A stretch of 64,000 bases of DNA from JBMOPD01 sp049323615 (GCA_049323615.1 JBMOPD010000035.1:62001-126000); one strand, 5' to 3'. Positions 33,353-42,194 are shown, counted from the stretch's first letter. Notes: generated from the letters alone by a model not told the origin. Made by a program: numbers and translations.

Positions 33353-34558
33353 TTACCTCCTTTTTTCCAATTGCTCAAATAAAACGTCCAGCTTGCCCTT
33401 CACCTGTTCCTCGGAAAAGAACCTCAGGTCCGACATGTCCCCCTCAATGACCACTCCGGGCAGGCCGGTCAACTGGCTGATTACCTTGCACTTGTCGTAG
33501 AGGCCGAAGGCGTTGGGCTTGCAGCTTTTATTGGAGAAAAGCACAAACCCGTCCTTTTTATACTTGTTAATAAAGGAAATCTTCATCTGCACCCGCTGGT
33601 CGAAGCCCCTGTTGACAAAGGCCTCGGTATAATTTTCGGCCAGGCTTTCCAGCGGGCGGGAGGTGTCGAAGGAGTAGGCCCAGGAGTGGGTGTACTGGGA
33701 GGCGGCCACCAGCGCCCCGCGGGCGGCAAAATACCCGGAAAACCAGCGCAGCTTGGGCCACACCGGGATGTGGTCCCAGTATATCTTGTATTTCTCGCCG
33801 GGAACGGCGTAAATTTTTTTGGCCACCCTCTCTTCCAGTTCCTCCTTCAGCGCCCGGTAGTACAGCACCGCCTCCTTTGTGCCGCGCCAGGTGACGATGG
33901 GCGCCATGTGAAAGCAGGCGTCAAAAAAGCCGAAGGGGGCCGGGCGCAGCGCCGCCGTGTTCAGAATATCGTTCCACAGGCGGCAGGCCTCGGCGGACAG
34001 GGCCAGCACTTCCGCCAGCCGGTCGAAATCAAAGGGACGGCCGGTGCGGACCTCCAGGAAGTCAACCATTTCCTTCAGCTGGTCGATAAAGTATTCCCTT
34101 CCCAGCGTGGTGGGGGCTGATTCGATCATGGGCGAGTCCAGGAGAAAATAGGGAACGCCGTAAAACCTGCCGGCCGCCTGAAACCACTTGGGCAGGCTGC
34201 CGCACTGGGTGTTGCAGCAAAATACCATGTCCGGCGGCTCTATTTTCCCCACCGGGTGATCACCGGCGTACGCGTCCCCCAGCCCGCACCGGGCGTATCC
34301 GCAGAGGTCGAAGTAGTAACCCCTTGCCTCGGCGTGGGCGGACAGCCTGTCGGCCACTTTCCTGGCCGCCGCCAGGGCGCCGAAATTTTCCGGGTAATAG
34401 GGAAACAGCCCGGCGGCATAGATTACCTCCACCGGGAAAACGGCGGTCACCCAGACCACCGGAGTACCTTTTTCCCTGGCCGCGGTTCCCTTGGCATAAT
34501 ATTCGGACATCAATCTCTTCAGCATGCCGGCAGTCTTAAAGGGCGGTCTTTCCACCAC
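33353..34558 (-). CDS. 2-hydroxyacyl-CoA dehydratase / benzoyl-CoA reductase-like subunit (second pair, HgdB-type)
   Basis: 401 residues of the HgdB/BcrB family. Segments are VVWVTAVFPVEVIYAAG (about 33-49), CGYARCGLGD, VFCCNTQCGSLPKW and SNKSCKPNAFGLYD. It is clearly diverged from bzdO. No BadF-type activator lies beside this pair, so it would have to borrow BzdPQ or an activator elsewhere. The reaction is undecided: dehydration of an aryl-lactyl- or other 2-hydroxyacyl-CoA, or reduction of a substituted benzoyl-CoA. Confidence 0.75.
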   Translation of the reverse strand: MVERPPFKTAGMLKRLMSEYYAKGTAAREKGTPVVWVTAVFPVEVIYAAGLFPYYPENFGALAAARKVADRLSAHAEARGYYFDLCGYARCGLGDAYAGDHPVGKIEPPDMVFCCNTQCGSLPKWFQAAGRFYGVPYFLLDSPMIESAPTTLGREYFIDQLKEMVDFLEVRTGRPFDFDRLAEVLALSAEACRLWNDILNTAALRPAPFGFFDACFHMAPIVTWRGTKEAVLYYRALKEELEERVAKKIYAVPGEKYKIYWDHIPVWPKLRWFSGYFAARGALVAASQYTHSWAYSFDTSRPLESLAENYTEAFVNRGFDQRVQMKISFINKYKKDGFVLFSNKSCKPNAFGLYDKCKVISQLTGLPGVVIEGDMSDLRFFSEEQVKGKLDVLFEQLEKRR

Positions 34559-34560
34559 CT

Positions 34561-35730
34561 TCAGTCCCCCCTCCCGAGCATTTCCAAAAAGGCCTGCAGG
34601 CGGGTTTCCAGCTGGCCCAGGGAAATATTGCCCAGCTCTGTTTCCAGCCTGATGGAAGGAATGCCGGCCGACTCGCAGGCCGACTTCATGTCCGGATAAT
34701 CAAAGTTTTCGGTTTCGCAGAATTTCAGGTGAATAAAGACAAGCCCGTCGGCCCCGCTTCCCCTGGCCATGTCCACCAGGAAGCGCCGCCTGTCGCGGCT
34801 GCCGGTGTCAAAACAGGCGCATGGCATCCGGCTGAGCTGCCGGTGGGCCAGGGCCTCAATGGGGTCGCCCGTCCCGGGCACGTCCGGGGTCAGGTACCGG
34901 TGGCCGGTAACCAGGTCGTCACCCACCACCACCACTCCCCCTTTGTCCAGGATATCCATTATTTCCGGCGGCTCCCAGACCTTCCCCGACAGGGCCAGCC
35001 GGATATACCCGTTCTTTTCCCCGCCGGCCCGGGGTTCGGCGTCAAGGGCCTGGTCCAGTTCGGTTAAAAGCCGGTTGTGATCCTCCTTGGGCATGCACAG
35101 GGAAGACTTGATTATGTTGTATATGGCACGGTTGCCGAGGGCCTGCGGGTCCTCCACGTGCCTGGCGAAAAGCCTCCGCAAAAGCCGCCGGTTCTGGTTG
35201 TAGAGGGAGATACTTTCCCTGAGCCTCCCGGCCGTAATCTCGGTGCGGGTGCACTGTTCCAGCTTGGCCTTCAACCGGCCCAACTCGCCGATCAGGTAGG
35301 GCCTGGCGCTGGGTCTGTCCACCTGGCGGGGAACCAGGTAATTTTCCATCAGCGGCAGGGACCTGACGTGCTTCCAGATGCCTCCCAGGTTCCGGGTGGT
35401 GTCGCAGGTGTGGGGAATGATCAGCCCGTCCATAAAACTCAATTTACCCTGCACGCCCATCCCCAGGCAACTCCTCATCAGTGAGCAGGCCCAGACCTGC
35501 AGGTGCGCGTCGGCCCGGGACAGGCTCTCCCTGCCGCCGGTAATGCCGAAGGGCAGCGCCCCGGCGGCATGGATTAACTCCTCGGGCACATCGGCCAAAA
35601 GCCAGCCGATTACCTTTACCTTCCTTTCCGACTTCAAGCGCCTGACATATCCCACCGGGTCCTTCAGCACCCGTTCAATCTGACCGAGAATTTCTTCCAC
35701 TTTCCCGCCTGTCGGCCTCGCGTCCGGCAT
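34561..35730 (-). CDS. 2-hydroxyacyl-CoA dehydratase / benzoyl-CoA reductase-like subunit (second pair, HgdC-type)
   Basis: About 389 residues. KVIGWLLADVPEELIHAAGALPFGI (about 40-64) parallels BzdN's IGYFCTYVPEEIIYAAG; ACSLMRSCLGMG, PHTCDTTRNLGG and HLKFCETENFDYPDM hold the conserved cysteines. The ATG at 35730 (MPDARPTGG) follows GGCGGGAGGGTTGTT. It is two bases from the HgdB-type gene and is the first gene behind a TGGCGATAT-box promoter. Confidence 0.75.
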   Translation of the reverse strand: MPDARPTGGKVEEILGQIERVLKDPVGYVRRLKSERKVKVIGWLLADVPEELIHAAGALPFGITGGRESLSRADAHLQVWACSLMRSCLGMGVQGKLSFMDGLIIPHTCDTTRNLGGIWKHVRSLPLMENYLVPRQVDRPSARPYLIGELGRLKAKLEQCTRTEITAGRLRESISLYNQNRRLLRRLFARHVEDPQALGNRAIYNIIKSSLCMPKEDHNRLLTELDQALDAEPRAGGEKNGYIRLALSGKVWEPPEIMDILDKGGVVVVGDDLVTGHRYLTPDVPGTGDPIEALAHRQLSRMPCACFDTGSRDRRRFLVDMARGSGADGLVFIHLKFCETENFDYPDMKSACESAGIPSIRLETELGNISLGQLETRLQAFLEMLGRGD

Positions 35731-35788
35731 AACAACCCTCCCGCCCCGCATCATTTTTTTGATTCCCGAAAACCCCCTGATTTTTTAG

Positions 35789-35823
35789 ATTATAGGGCAT
35801 ATCCCGGCGCAATAATATCGCCA
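35789..35823 (-). promoter_or_regulatory. Promoter of the second dehydratase-like operon with TGGCGATAT box
   Basis: On the minus strand TGGCGATAT (35815-35823), 20 bases, then a consensus TATAAT (35789-35794). Spacing is identical to the bzd promoter, and the bases before the box (CCTTTT) are also shared. Transcription would begin about 50 bases before the 35730 start. Confidence 0.6.
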
Positions 35824-35910
35824 AAAAGGCTTTATTACCGGTTCCCTCAGAGTGAAAATGGGATTAACTCTTTGGAGTGACATAAACATAAAATACAAGG
35901 GGAAGTTTAA

Positions 35911-35933
35911 GGCCTGCGGATGTTCCGCAGGCC
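35911..35933 (-). terminator. Hairpin terminator after the deacetylase/glycosidase-like gene
   Basis: A 10-bp perfect stem GGCCTGCGGA/TCCGCAGGCC with a 3-base loop. On the minus strand it is followed by a weak TTAAACTT tail, 21 bases beyond the stop codon at 35954. Confidence 0.55.
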
Positions 35934-35953
35934 GGTTAAAGTACGGTCACTTT

Positions 35954-37999
35954 CTAGGGTATTATTTCCCCCGCCTTGTATTTCACCCGGGGGTCCCAGA
36001 GCAGCCAGGTATTTATGCCGTTTCCCCCGGTGGCCTTGATCTGGGCCCGTATCTCATTTCTTCCATAGGCCGGGGGGCCCCAGGTGAAGGCCTGCAGCCA
36101 GGGGCGCAGCTTGCACCCGGTGGATTCGATCAGGGGTTGGAATTCCTTCATTGACGAGTCAACCACTTCGTAAGGATGGGCGTTTGGATTGGCGAAGCCA
36201 TAATTGCCCGGCCCGTAGTGAGACGGATAAACCATGGGCGACAGGTAGTCGATGAAAGGTGTCATGCGCTCCGGGCGCTGGCCGATCCCCTGGTCGTCCT
36301 TGGCATAGGACATGAACCCGAAAACCGTGGCCGAGAGCATCCTTTCCCAACCCAGTTTGGACCTGGCGTAACTTAAAAAGTCGGCGATCACATCCACCCG
36401 GTGGCGGCTGTCATCACCCCTGCTGCCGTAAATGGCGGTTTTGACCTCACTTCCTTCGGGAAAGCGGTTGTAGTCGAACTGGACTTCATCAAACCCCAGC
36501 TCGAAGGCCTCCAGGGCCAGATCCACATTGTAGTCCCAGACATCCTTTGCATAGGGGTCCACCCAGGCGCCGCCCCCCAGCGGGGCGCCGCCGGCCGTCC
36601 TGACCATGTACTCCGGCTTCTTTTGGGCCAGGACGGGATCCCGGAAAACCACTATCCGGGCGATGGAATAAACTCCCCTCTGCCGCAGGTCGCCGAGCAT
36701 TTCCCCGAGCGGCAGTATCCCCAGGCTTGAGTCTATTTCCCTGGCCATTTTTACCTGGGAATCATGGCCTATCCGCCCGGACTCGTCCTTTACGTCCAGC
36801 TGCACCGAGTTTAACCTGGCGCTGTCCAGCAGTTCCAGAATCTTATTCCACCTATCCGGTGACGCGGCGTACATAAAGGACACATGTACACCCCTGGCCT
36901 CGGAGGATAATTTCTCTTTGCCAGGGGTGCGCTGGGGTCCGTCTTTTATGTAGACTACAAGCTTTTTGCCGTGATTCTCCTTTACTTCTTTCTGCCAGCC
37001 CTCCGGTACGGCGATGGTATCTTTTCTGCCGTCGCTTACGTACCTGGTGGCGCTGATTCTTTCCAGCCAGTTAACCAGTGAACTTATGCCGTTATCCTGA
37101 AACACCTGGATGCGCTGTACACGCGTGGGGTCGAAATTTTTATGAAAGGGTGACTGGGCGGCGCTCCAGGCCCACCACAGAATACCGCTGTGATTGTATT
37201 TTATGCCGCCGCTCTCCCCGCTCAGGGCTACACTGAGAGGCTCGGGCACACCGTCCTGGACAATGGCGAAGGCTTTCGGCTGGTACCCGGGTACAGCCTG
37301 CTGGATGTGCTCCTGCAGTTTGGCAATCTGCTCGGCTGCCTGTTCCGCCGTCAGGCCTTTCAAATATTTATGGCTGTATGTATGGTTGCCGATTTCAAAG
37401 CCCCATTCCTTCAGCAGCTGCAGTTTTTTCTGCCAGTACCGGGGCTGGCCGAAGGGCTCGGCATTGACGAAAAATGTGGCCACATGTCCAAAGCCGGGGT
37501 GTTTTTCTCCAAAATCCTTCAGTATGGCTACCGCGCAGTCGGGGTCCGGCACTGTTTCCCCGTCGCTTTTTTCCAGCAGGCGGAAGTGCCCTTCCGTGCT
37601 GTCATCAAAAGTTATGATGGCCGGGGATTTGCCGGCGGGAATATCCATATCACCCCTGAGATAATCGTTTAAGGGAACCAGTACATAGTTCCGGCCGTAT
37701 AACTCCTGCAAATCCTTTCTGAAATTGTCGGGTGTTCTCGTCCAGCGGCCTTCTTCTTTGCCAATAAAATGATAAATGAGAATGGGAACCTGTCCCACTT
37801 CGTTGGCGCCCACTGCCTTAGCGGCCTTTTCGGCGTCCTCCGGGCTTGCCTCCTGGGCTTCGGCGGTGTTGCTGTCCTGCCCTGCCACGTTATTATTGCG
37901 CATGGCTTTGCCCTGCAGGGGCCTCCAGATGAACAGCCCGCCGATTACAACCAGAAGCAAGATAACAGTGATTAATAGTCCCTTGTTCTGCTTCAGCAT
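35954..37999 (-). CDS. Membrane-anchored polysaccharide deacetylase fused to a DUF4015 glycoside-hydrolase-like domain
   Basis: 681 residues. An N-terminal signal anchor (LLITVILLLVVIGGLFIW, about 8-25) is followed by an Ala/Glu-rich linker. The NodB-type deacetylase domain follows, about 70-290: PAIITFDDSTEGHF with the catalytic and metal aspartates, and IGNHTYSHKYL with metal histidines. A spacer leads to a TIM-barrel glycosidase-like domain from about residue 370 to the end, with NSVQLDVKDESG, GFDEVQFDYNRFPEG and YLSPMVYPSHYGPGNY. It probably acts on cell-wall or spore polysaccharides outside the membrane. Confidence 0.75.
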   Translation of the reverse strand: MLKQNKGLLITVILLLVVIGGLFIWRPLQGKAMRNNNVAGQDSNTAEAQEASPEDAEKAAKAVGANEVGQVPILIYHFIGKEEGRWTRTPDNFRKDLQELYGRNYVLVPLNDYLRGDMDIPAGKSPAIITFDDSTEGHFRLLEKSDGETVPDPDCAVAILKDFGEKHPGFGHVATFFVNAEPFGQPRYWQKKLQLLKEWGFEIGNHTYSHKYLKGLTAEQAAEQIAKLQEHIQQAVPGYQPKAFAIVQDGVPEPLSVALSGESGGIKYNHSGILWWAWSAAQSPFHKNFDPTRVQRIQVFQDNGISSLVNWLERISATRYVSDGRKDTIAVPEGWQKEVKENHGKKLVVYIKDGPQRTPGKEKLSSEARGVHVSFMYAASPDRWNKILELLDSARLNSVQLDVKDESGRIGHDSQVKMAREIDSSLGILPLGEMLGDLRQRGVYSIARIVVFRDPVLAQKKPEYMVRTAGGAPLGGGAWVDPYAKDVWDYNVDLALEAFELGFDEVQFDYNRFPEGSEVKTAIYGSRGDDSRHRVDVIADFLSYARSKLGWERMLSATVFGFMSYAKDDQGIGQRPERMTPFIDYLSPMVYPSHYGPGNYGFANPNAHPYEVVDSSMKEFQPLIESTGCKLRPWLQAFTWGPPAYGRNEIRAQIKATGGNGINTWLLWDPRVKYKAGEIIP

Positions 38000-38343
38000 T
38001 ACGCCGGTTAAATCAGCTCCTTTCTTGATTTATGCCATTAAATATATATTAAGTGATATTGCATCAAAAATCCACTAAATTTTTATAAATTCGACATAAA
38101 AGGAAAATAATGTTGAGTTCAAATTGATGGGAAGTAAGGAGTAATGAGCAAACAACTGCAGCCCTTGGCGGGCGGGCTGCTCATCCATGGTAAAATGAGG
38201 CGTAACAGCAGAAGCAGAAAAATATGCGGTTTGTAATTTAACCTTTTGTGTGCTTGACCTGGGTGCCGGGCCGTGTTAGCATATCACAAGAATACGCCGA
38301 AATTTGTTAGAAAACCCTTATAAAGGCCAGGGAGTGCCGTTTG
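38000..38343. other. Intergenic region between divergent genes
   Basis: This 344-base stretch is AT-rich near the deacetylase gene (AATATATATTAAG) and holds a GCAGCCC/GGGCTGC hairpin (38158-38180) plus the promoter at 38254. A 30-codon frame at 38144 was seen, but its AAGGAG is only two bases from the ATG. Confidence 0.5.
38254..38282 (+). promoter_or_regulatory. Promoter of the GNAT gene
   Basis: TTGACC (38254-38259), a 17-base spacer and TAGCAT (38277-38282), about 60 bases before the ATG. Confidence 0.5.
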
Positions 38344-39033
38344 ATGACCGGTTTGATAAGCACAGGCAACCAGAACCTAATTGCCCGGCTGCGCAGCGAC
38401 ATCCAGGAGGTATTTGGCGGCCGGTTGAAAATTAAAATGTACATCAGCGATTTTAGTGAAGAGCACCCCGGGGAAAACAAAGCGGGTATTTTTTTTACCA
38501 GCAACATTGAAGGCGACGGGGCGCCGGTGGAAGAGCCGGGGTCCGCGGCGGCGCCGGCCAGAATTCTGGTGGGTAAGCCCAGGGACTTCCAGCAATTTCT
38601 GGACAAGGAGGGCCCCTCCTATGAGGAGGAATTTATGCTGGACCTGGAGATTAACTACGACACGGGGACCTTTGCCGTCCACCACATCAACCTCCCCGGC
38701 CACTTGAGGAACCGGGGTCTGGGAACGCAGATCGTCAATAAAATGGAACAGCTGGCCCGGGAACTGGGCATGGAAACTGTCTACGTTCCCTCGGAGCACA
38801 GGGCCACGTCATTCTGGCTGAGAAACGGGTACACCTTCACTTTCTCCGGAGAAAAGGCCTTTTATGAAAAAAACAGGGACCGGTCCAACCTTTACGTGGC
38901 CTATGATTTGAGGAAAACAATAAACCTCTGCCCGGACGATCTCCCGGGTCAGAATCCAGACCTCCATGCCGCAATGCGGCGCCACCAAAAAATGAAAATA
39001 CGTGGCGGAGCATATAGTGGCCCGGGCAGCTAA
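38344..39033 (+). CDS. GNAT-family N-acetyltransferase with repeat-derived C-terminus
   Basis: About 229 residues. The acetyl-CoA site is HLRNRGLGTQIVNKMEQLA (about 120-138), followed by the typical ATSFWLRNGYTF (about 157-168). The N-terminal ~100 residues are not recognised. The fold ends near LYVAYDLRKT; the last 35 or so codons run through dispersed repeat copy B (38950-39006), so the original stop has probably been lost or moved. The stop codon overlaps the convergent molybdopterin gene's stop by bases 39030-39033. The substrate is unknown. Confidence 0.7.
   Translation: MTGLISTGNQNLIARLRSDIQEVFGGRLKIKMYISDFSEEHPGENKAGIFFTSNIEGDGAPVEEPGSAAAPARILVGKPRDFQQFLDKEGPSYEEEFMLDLEINYDTGTFAVHHINLPGHLRNRGLGTQIVNKMEQLARELGMETVYVPSEHRATSFWLRNGYTFTFSGEKAFYEKNRDRSNLYVAYDLRKTINLCPDDLPGQNPDLHAAMRRHQKMKIRGGAYSGPGS
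38950..39006 (-). repeat. Dispersed repeat, copy B (inverted relative to copy A)
   Basis: 57 bases. The reverse complement matches 30461-30518 with only a few differences, including the palindromic core GCCGCATTGCGGC. It forms the 3' end of the GNAT reading frame. Confidence 0.85.
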
Positions 39034-40055
39034 ACCGACTTGCCGAAGGAGCAAAGCGGGTACCGGCACTGGGGGCAATTCAGGCAAAGGCCGCCGTGCC
39101 CCATGCGGGCCAGCTCCTGCCTGGAAATGTCCTCTCCGGCCAGCACCCGGGGCAGGACCAGGTCAAATACAGTGGCCTTGAAATACATCACACAGGCCGG
39201 CAGCCCCAGCACCGGGACACCGCCCAGGTAGGCCAGCAGGAACATGGCCCCGGGCAGCACCGGGGCGCCGTAGGTGACCACCCTGGCGCCGGAAGCCCGC
39301 ACAGCGGCCGGGGTAACGTCGTCGGGGTCCACCGACATTCCCCCGGTAATAACGATCATTTCCGACCCCCCGGCCGCCAGGCCGGTTATTGCACCGGTGA
39401 TCAGGCCGGTGTCGTCCGGCAGCGTTACCTGCCCTATCAGCGGACAGCCGTACTCCGCAAGCTTTTCCCTGACCACCGGGCTGAAGCGGTCCTCAATCCG
39501 CCCGTGGTAAACCTCATTTCCGGTGGTTATCAAGCCCGTCCGCAGGGGCCGCAGTTCCTTGACCTCCAGCAACGGCCCCGTTTCCCGGCAAATCTGTTCC
39601 ACCAGTTCTATTTTCTCCCTTTTGATTACCAGCGGAATAACCCTGGTCCCGGCCAGCAGGCTGCCCTCCTCCACCACCTGGTTGGTGTGGCGGGTGGACA
39701 GGATGACCTCATCTATCTCGTTCACCCTGGTCAGCCCGTCCACATTAACCTTGAACAGCCCGCGCCCGGCGGCGGTGTAGTTGACCTTGCCCTCCACCGG
39801 GCCGGTCAGCTTGATTCCCTTTCCGGCCGAAACCCCGGCGATCCGCAGGGCGGCCTCGTTTTCGTGCCAATAATCCTCACCGCACTCCCAGATGTAAAGG
39901 TGTTCCTTCCCCAGTTTGAGCAGTTCGGGGATGTCTTCGGGCCTGACTATGTGGCCCTTCCTGAAGGCTGGGCCCTTGAACCGGCCGGGAACAATCCTGG
40001 TGATGTCGTGGCAGAGGACCATTCCCACCGCGTCCTCAACCCTTACCTTGCGCAT
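39030..40055 (-). CDS. Molybdopterin-binding (MoeA/MoaB-fold) protein
   Basis: 341 residues. The MoCF-biosynthesis fold lies in the C-terminal half: LITTGNEVYHGRIEDRFSPVV (about 174-194) and IVITGGMSVDPDDVTPAAV (about 233-251), the latter the usual GGxSxxxxD molybdopterin motif. The C-terminus carries a cysteine set CLNCPQCRYPLC that could bind metal. It overlaps mocA by 13 bases. In this operon it likely handles molybdenum cofactor for a molybdenum hydroxylase. Confidence 0.8.
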   Translation of the reverse strand: MRKVRVEDAVGMVLCHDITRIVPGRFKGPAFRKGHIVRPEDIPELLKLGKEHLYIWECGEDYWHENEAALRIAGVSAGKGIKLTGPVEGKVNYTAAGRGLFKVNVDGLTRVNEIDEVILSTRHTNQVVEEGSLLAGTRVIPLVIKREKIELVEQICRETGPLLEVKELRPLRTGLITTGNEVYHGRIEDRFSPVVREKLAEYGCPLIGQVTLPDDTGLITGAITGLAAGGSEMIVITGGMSVDPDDVTPAAVRASGARVVTYGAPVLPGAMFLLAYLGGVPVLGLPACVMYFKATVFDLVLPRVLAGEDISRQELARMGHGGLCLNCPQCRYPLCSFGKSV

Positions 40056-40645
40056 GCCCTATCCCCCTTTTTATTTAAAAAACGCCTGTAATCTTCCCAG
40101 GTGTCAATGTCTATGAGCACTCCCCTGTCGGCCACGTCCACCCGGTGCAGGCGTTCGGGATGCTTCTGGATAACCTCCCGGGCCCCCACATCCCCCTCCA
40201 GGGAATTGATTTCCGGCCAGAACCGGCGGTCGAAGATAACCGGATTCCCCCTTACTCCCCTAAAAAACGGGGCCACGATGCCCCCGGAAGTTTTATACTG
40301 CTCAACCAGCAGCCGTATGGTCTGTGGTTTTACCAGGGGCTGATCGCCCAGGGCAAACAGCGCCGCCCGGACGGAACCGCCCAGGGCCGCCAGCCCGGCC
40401 TTGAGGGATGTGGCCTGCCCGGCGCTATACGCGCCGTTGACCACCACTTCCACCCGGTATCCCGCCAGCACCACGGCCACCTCGTCCGCCCTGTGCCCCA
40501 GCACCACAACCACCTGGTCCACCGGCGACTTGAGCAGGTTTTCCACCACCACCGCCAGCATCGGGCGCCCCCGGTACACCAGCAGCTGTTTGGGCACGCC
40601 CAGGCGGGAAGAGACCCCGGCGGCCAGGACCACAGCCCCAATCAA
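40043..40645 (-). CDS. mocA: Molybdenum cofactor cytidylyltransferase-like protein (MocA family)
   Basis: 200 residues. The nucleotidyltransferase motif AVVLAAGVSSRLGVPKQLL (about 4-22) and ALGDQPLVKP (near residue 98) are clear. MocA converts Mo-molybdopterin to the cytosine dinucleotide form used by xanthine-oxidase-family hydroxylases, including 4-hydroxybenzoyl-CoA reductase. It overlaps yqeC by four bases. Confidence 0.82.
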   Translation of the reverse strand: MIGAVVLAAGVSSRLGVPKQLLVYRGRPMLAVVVENLLKSPVDQVVVVLGHRADEVAVVLAGYRVEVVVNGAYSAGQATSLKAGLAALGGSVRAALFALGDQPLVKPQTIRLLVEQYKTSGGIVAPFFRGVRGNPVIFDRRFWPEINSLEGDVGAREVIQKHPERLHRVDVADRGVLIDIDTWEDYRRFLNKKGDRACAR

Positions 40646-41397
40646 AATACCAAAACCTCCCTTGCCGGGCCTGCCCGCAGGGCCGACCCGATGACAACCT
40701 TCCCCGCCCCTCCCCGCCCCAGCAATTCCGCCAGCTCACGGGCAAGGCGCAGGTCTTTGGCGCTTTCCACCTTATTGATAAAGGGCACCCAGCGGCTGCC
40801 GGCCGGAACATCCTTCCGGTAACCCGCGGCGTGCGTGAGAACCCCGGCCACAATCCGGGGCGCGATCACCTCTCCCGGCCTTAACCCGGTCAGGCGGGCC
40901 ACCATCTCCGGGCGGTGCACGTACCCGGCAGACAGCGGCCGGCCCAGGCAGTCTATTCCCACCACCGGAACCACCAGGGTGGCAGCTTCCGGAATGACCG
41001 GCTCCCCCTCCCGGGGTGCCTTAAAGGGACGCCCGGCAGACCCGTCGGCCTCGGCCACCACCAGGTCGGCCCCGGCCTCCAGGAACCGGCCTGCCAGGCC
41101 CTTTTCCACACCCGTCATTTTGTTGTCCCCGTCGGTGCCCGCCCCGGCCACCACCAGCGGCGATCCCTCCATGACTTCCCTTACCTTGACCAAAATTTCC
41201 GGGCCGCCCGCCAATACCACGGGCCGCCCGATCCCGGCGCCGGGGAAGTAAATCCGGGTGGTGGTGGTGAGCACAACCCGGAAGCCCTTTTCGACGGCCT
41301 CCTCCCCCAGGGCGAACATGGTGGCAGTCTTGCCCCCCGCGCCCACCAGCGCCACAACGTCACCCCTGTCGATCCCGAAGGCGTCTATAAGCTTCAT
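40642..41397 (-). CDS. yqeC: YqeC-type selenium-dependent hydroxylase accessory protein
   Basis: 251 residues. Walker A-like VALVGAGGKTATMFAL (about 15-30), TTTTRIYFP, and VAEADGSAGRPFKAP, features of the putative selenium-dependent hydroxylase accessory family. It is found with mocA and molybdenum hydroxylase genes. It overlaps iclR by four bases (ATGA), so translation is coupled. No hydroxylase subunits are present in this window. Confidence 0.82.
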   Translation of the reverse strand: MKLIDAFGIDRGDVVALVGAGGKTATMFALGEEAVEKGFRVVLTTTTRIYFPGAGIGRPVVLAGGPEILVKVREVMEGSPLVVAGAGTDGDNKMTGVEKGLAGRFLEAGADLVVAEADGSAGRPFKAPREGEPVIPEAATLVVPVVGIDCLGRPLSAGYVHRPEMVARLTGLRPGEVIAPRIVAGVLTHAAGYRKDVPAGSRWVPFINKVESAKDLRLARELAELLGRGGAGKVVIGSALRAGPAREVLVF

Positions 41398-42194
41398 TTC
41401 CCGCCGCCCCCGGCCCCCAGCATCCCGCCTATCCTGGCTGCCGCCCGCATGGCCGCGGTTATTGCCTGATCAACCTTTTCGCCGCCAAAGGAATGGCTGA
41501 AGCCCACCATCCACATGGCGGCAGCGACCCGCCCCCAGGGGTCCGGGATGGGCACGCAGATGGCGTTCACACCCCGGATGTACTCTTCGAAATCGGTGGC
41601 GTACCCCTCCCGGCGCACCCGGCGGAGTTCCCTTATGTATTTTCCGGCGTCGGTAACGGACTTTCCGGTATAGGCGGGGAGCGGATTTTCCGACAGGATA
41701 CCGGCCAGGTCTGATTCCTCCAGACCCGACAAAAATACCTTCCCGGCCGCCCCCGCGTAAATGGGAATCCTGGCCCCCACCGGGGCGGATATCTTCAATT
41801 CCTCCTGGTTTTCGGCCTTTTCAATGATAGTGATGTTTTTTTCGTCAAAGGTGCCCAGGAAAACTGTCACCATAAACTCCTGGCTCAGTTCCTCCATGAA
41901 GGGCCTGGCCACGACCCTTATGTCCGCGCCGTCCATGGCCCGGCCGGCCAACCGTAAAAGGGTGGGACCCAGCCTGAATTTTTTCGTGTGCGGTTCCTGA
42001 ATAATCACTTCCAGATCCGTCAGGGCCTGGGTAATGCCGTAAACCGTGCTCTTAGAAATATTCAGGCTGCGGGACAGGTCGCTTATGCCCATTTCGGCAT
42101 TGGGACGGGCCAGTTCCTCCAGTATGGCGAACACCTTGTATACGAGAGGAGCGCTGTACCCGGTGTTTTCCTTGGCGTTATTCACCTTATCCAT
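41394..42194 (-). CDS. IclR-family transcriptional regulator
   Basis: 266 residues. The N-terminal winged helix is MGISDLSRSLNISKSTVYGITQALTDLEVI (from about residue 35). The C-terminal effector domain includes PVGARIPIYAGAAGKVFLSG and GYATDFEEYIRGVNAICVPI. IclR proteins often control aromatic catabolism. It lies between the MFS gene and the molybdenum maturation genes on the same strand, and may respond to the MFS substrate. Confidence 0.88.
   Translation of the reverse strand: MDKVNNAKENTGYSAPLVYKVFAILEELARPNAEMGISDLSRSLNISKSTVYGITQALTDLEVIIQEPHTKKFRLGPTLLRLAGRAMDGADIRVVARPFMEELSQEFMVTVFLGTFDEKNITIIEKAENQEELKISAPVGARIPIYAGAAGKVFLSGLEESDLAGILSENPLPAYTGKSVTDAGKYIRELRRVRREGYATDFEEYIRGVNAICVPIPDPWGRVAAAMWMVGFSHSFGGEKVDQAITAAMRAAARIGGMLGAGGGGK

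Noticed and set aside
38144..38236. 30-residue open frame with AAGGAG near its ATG
   Set aside because: The AAGGAG is only two bases from the ATG, the frame covers a GC hairpin and the product is basic and unremarkable. Too weak to list as a gene.
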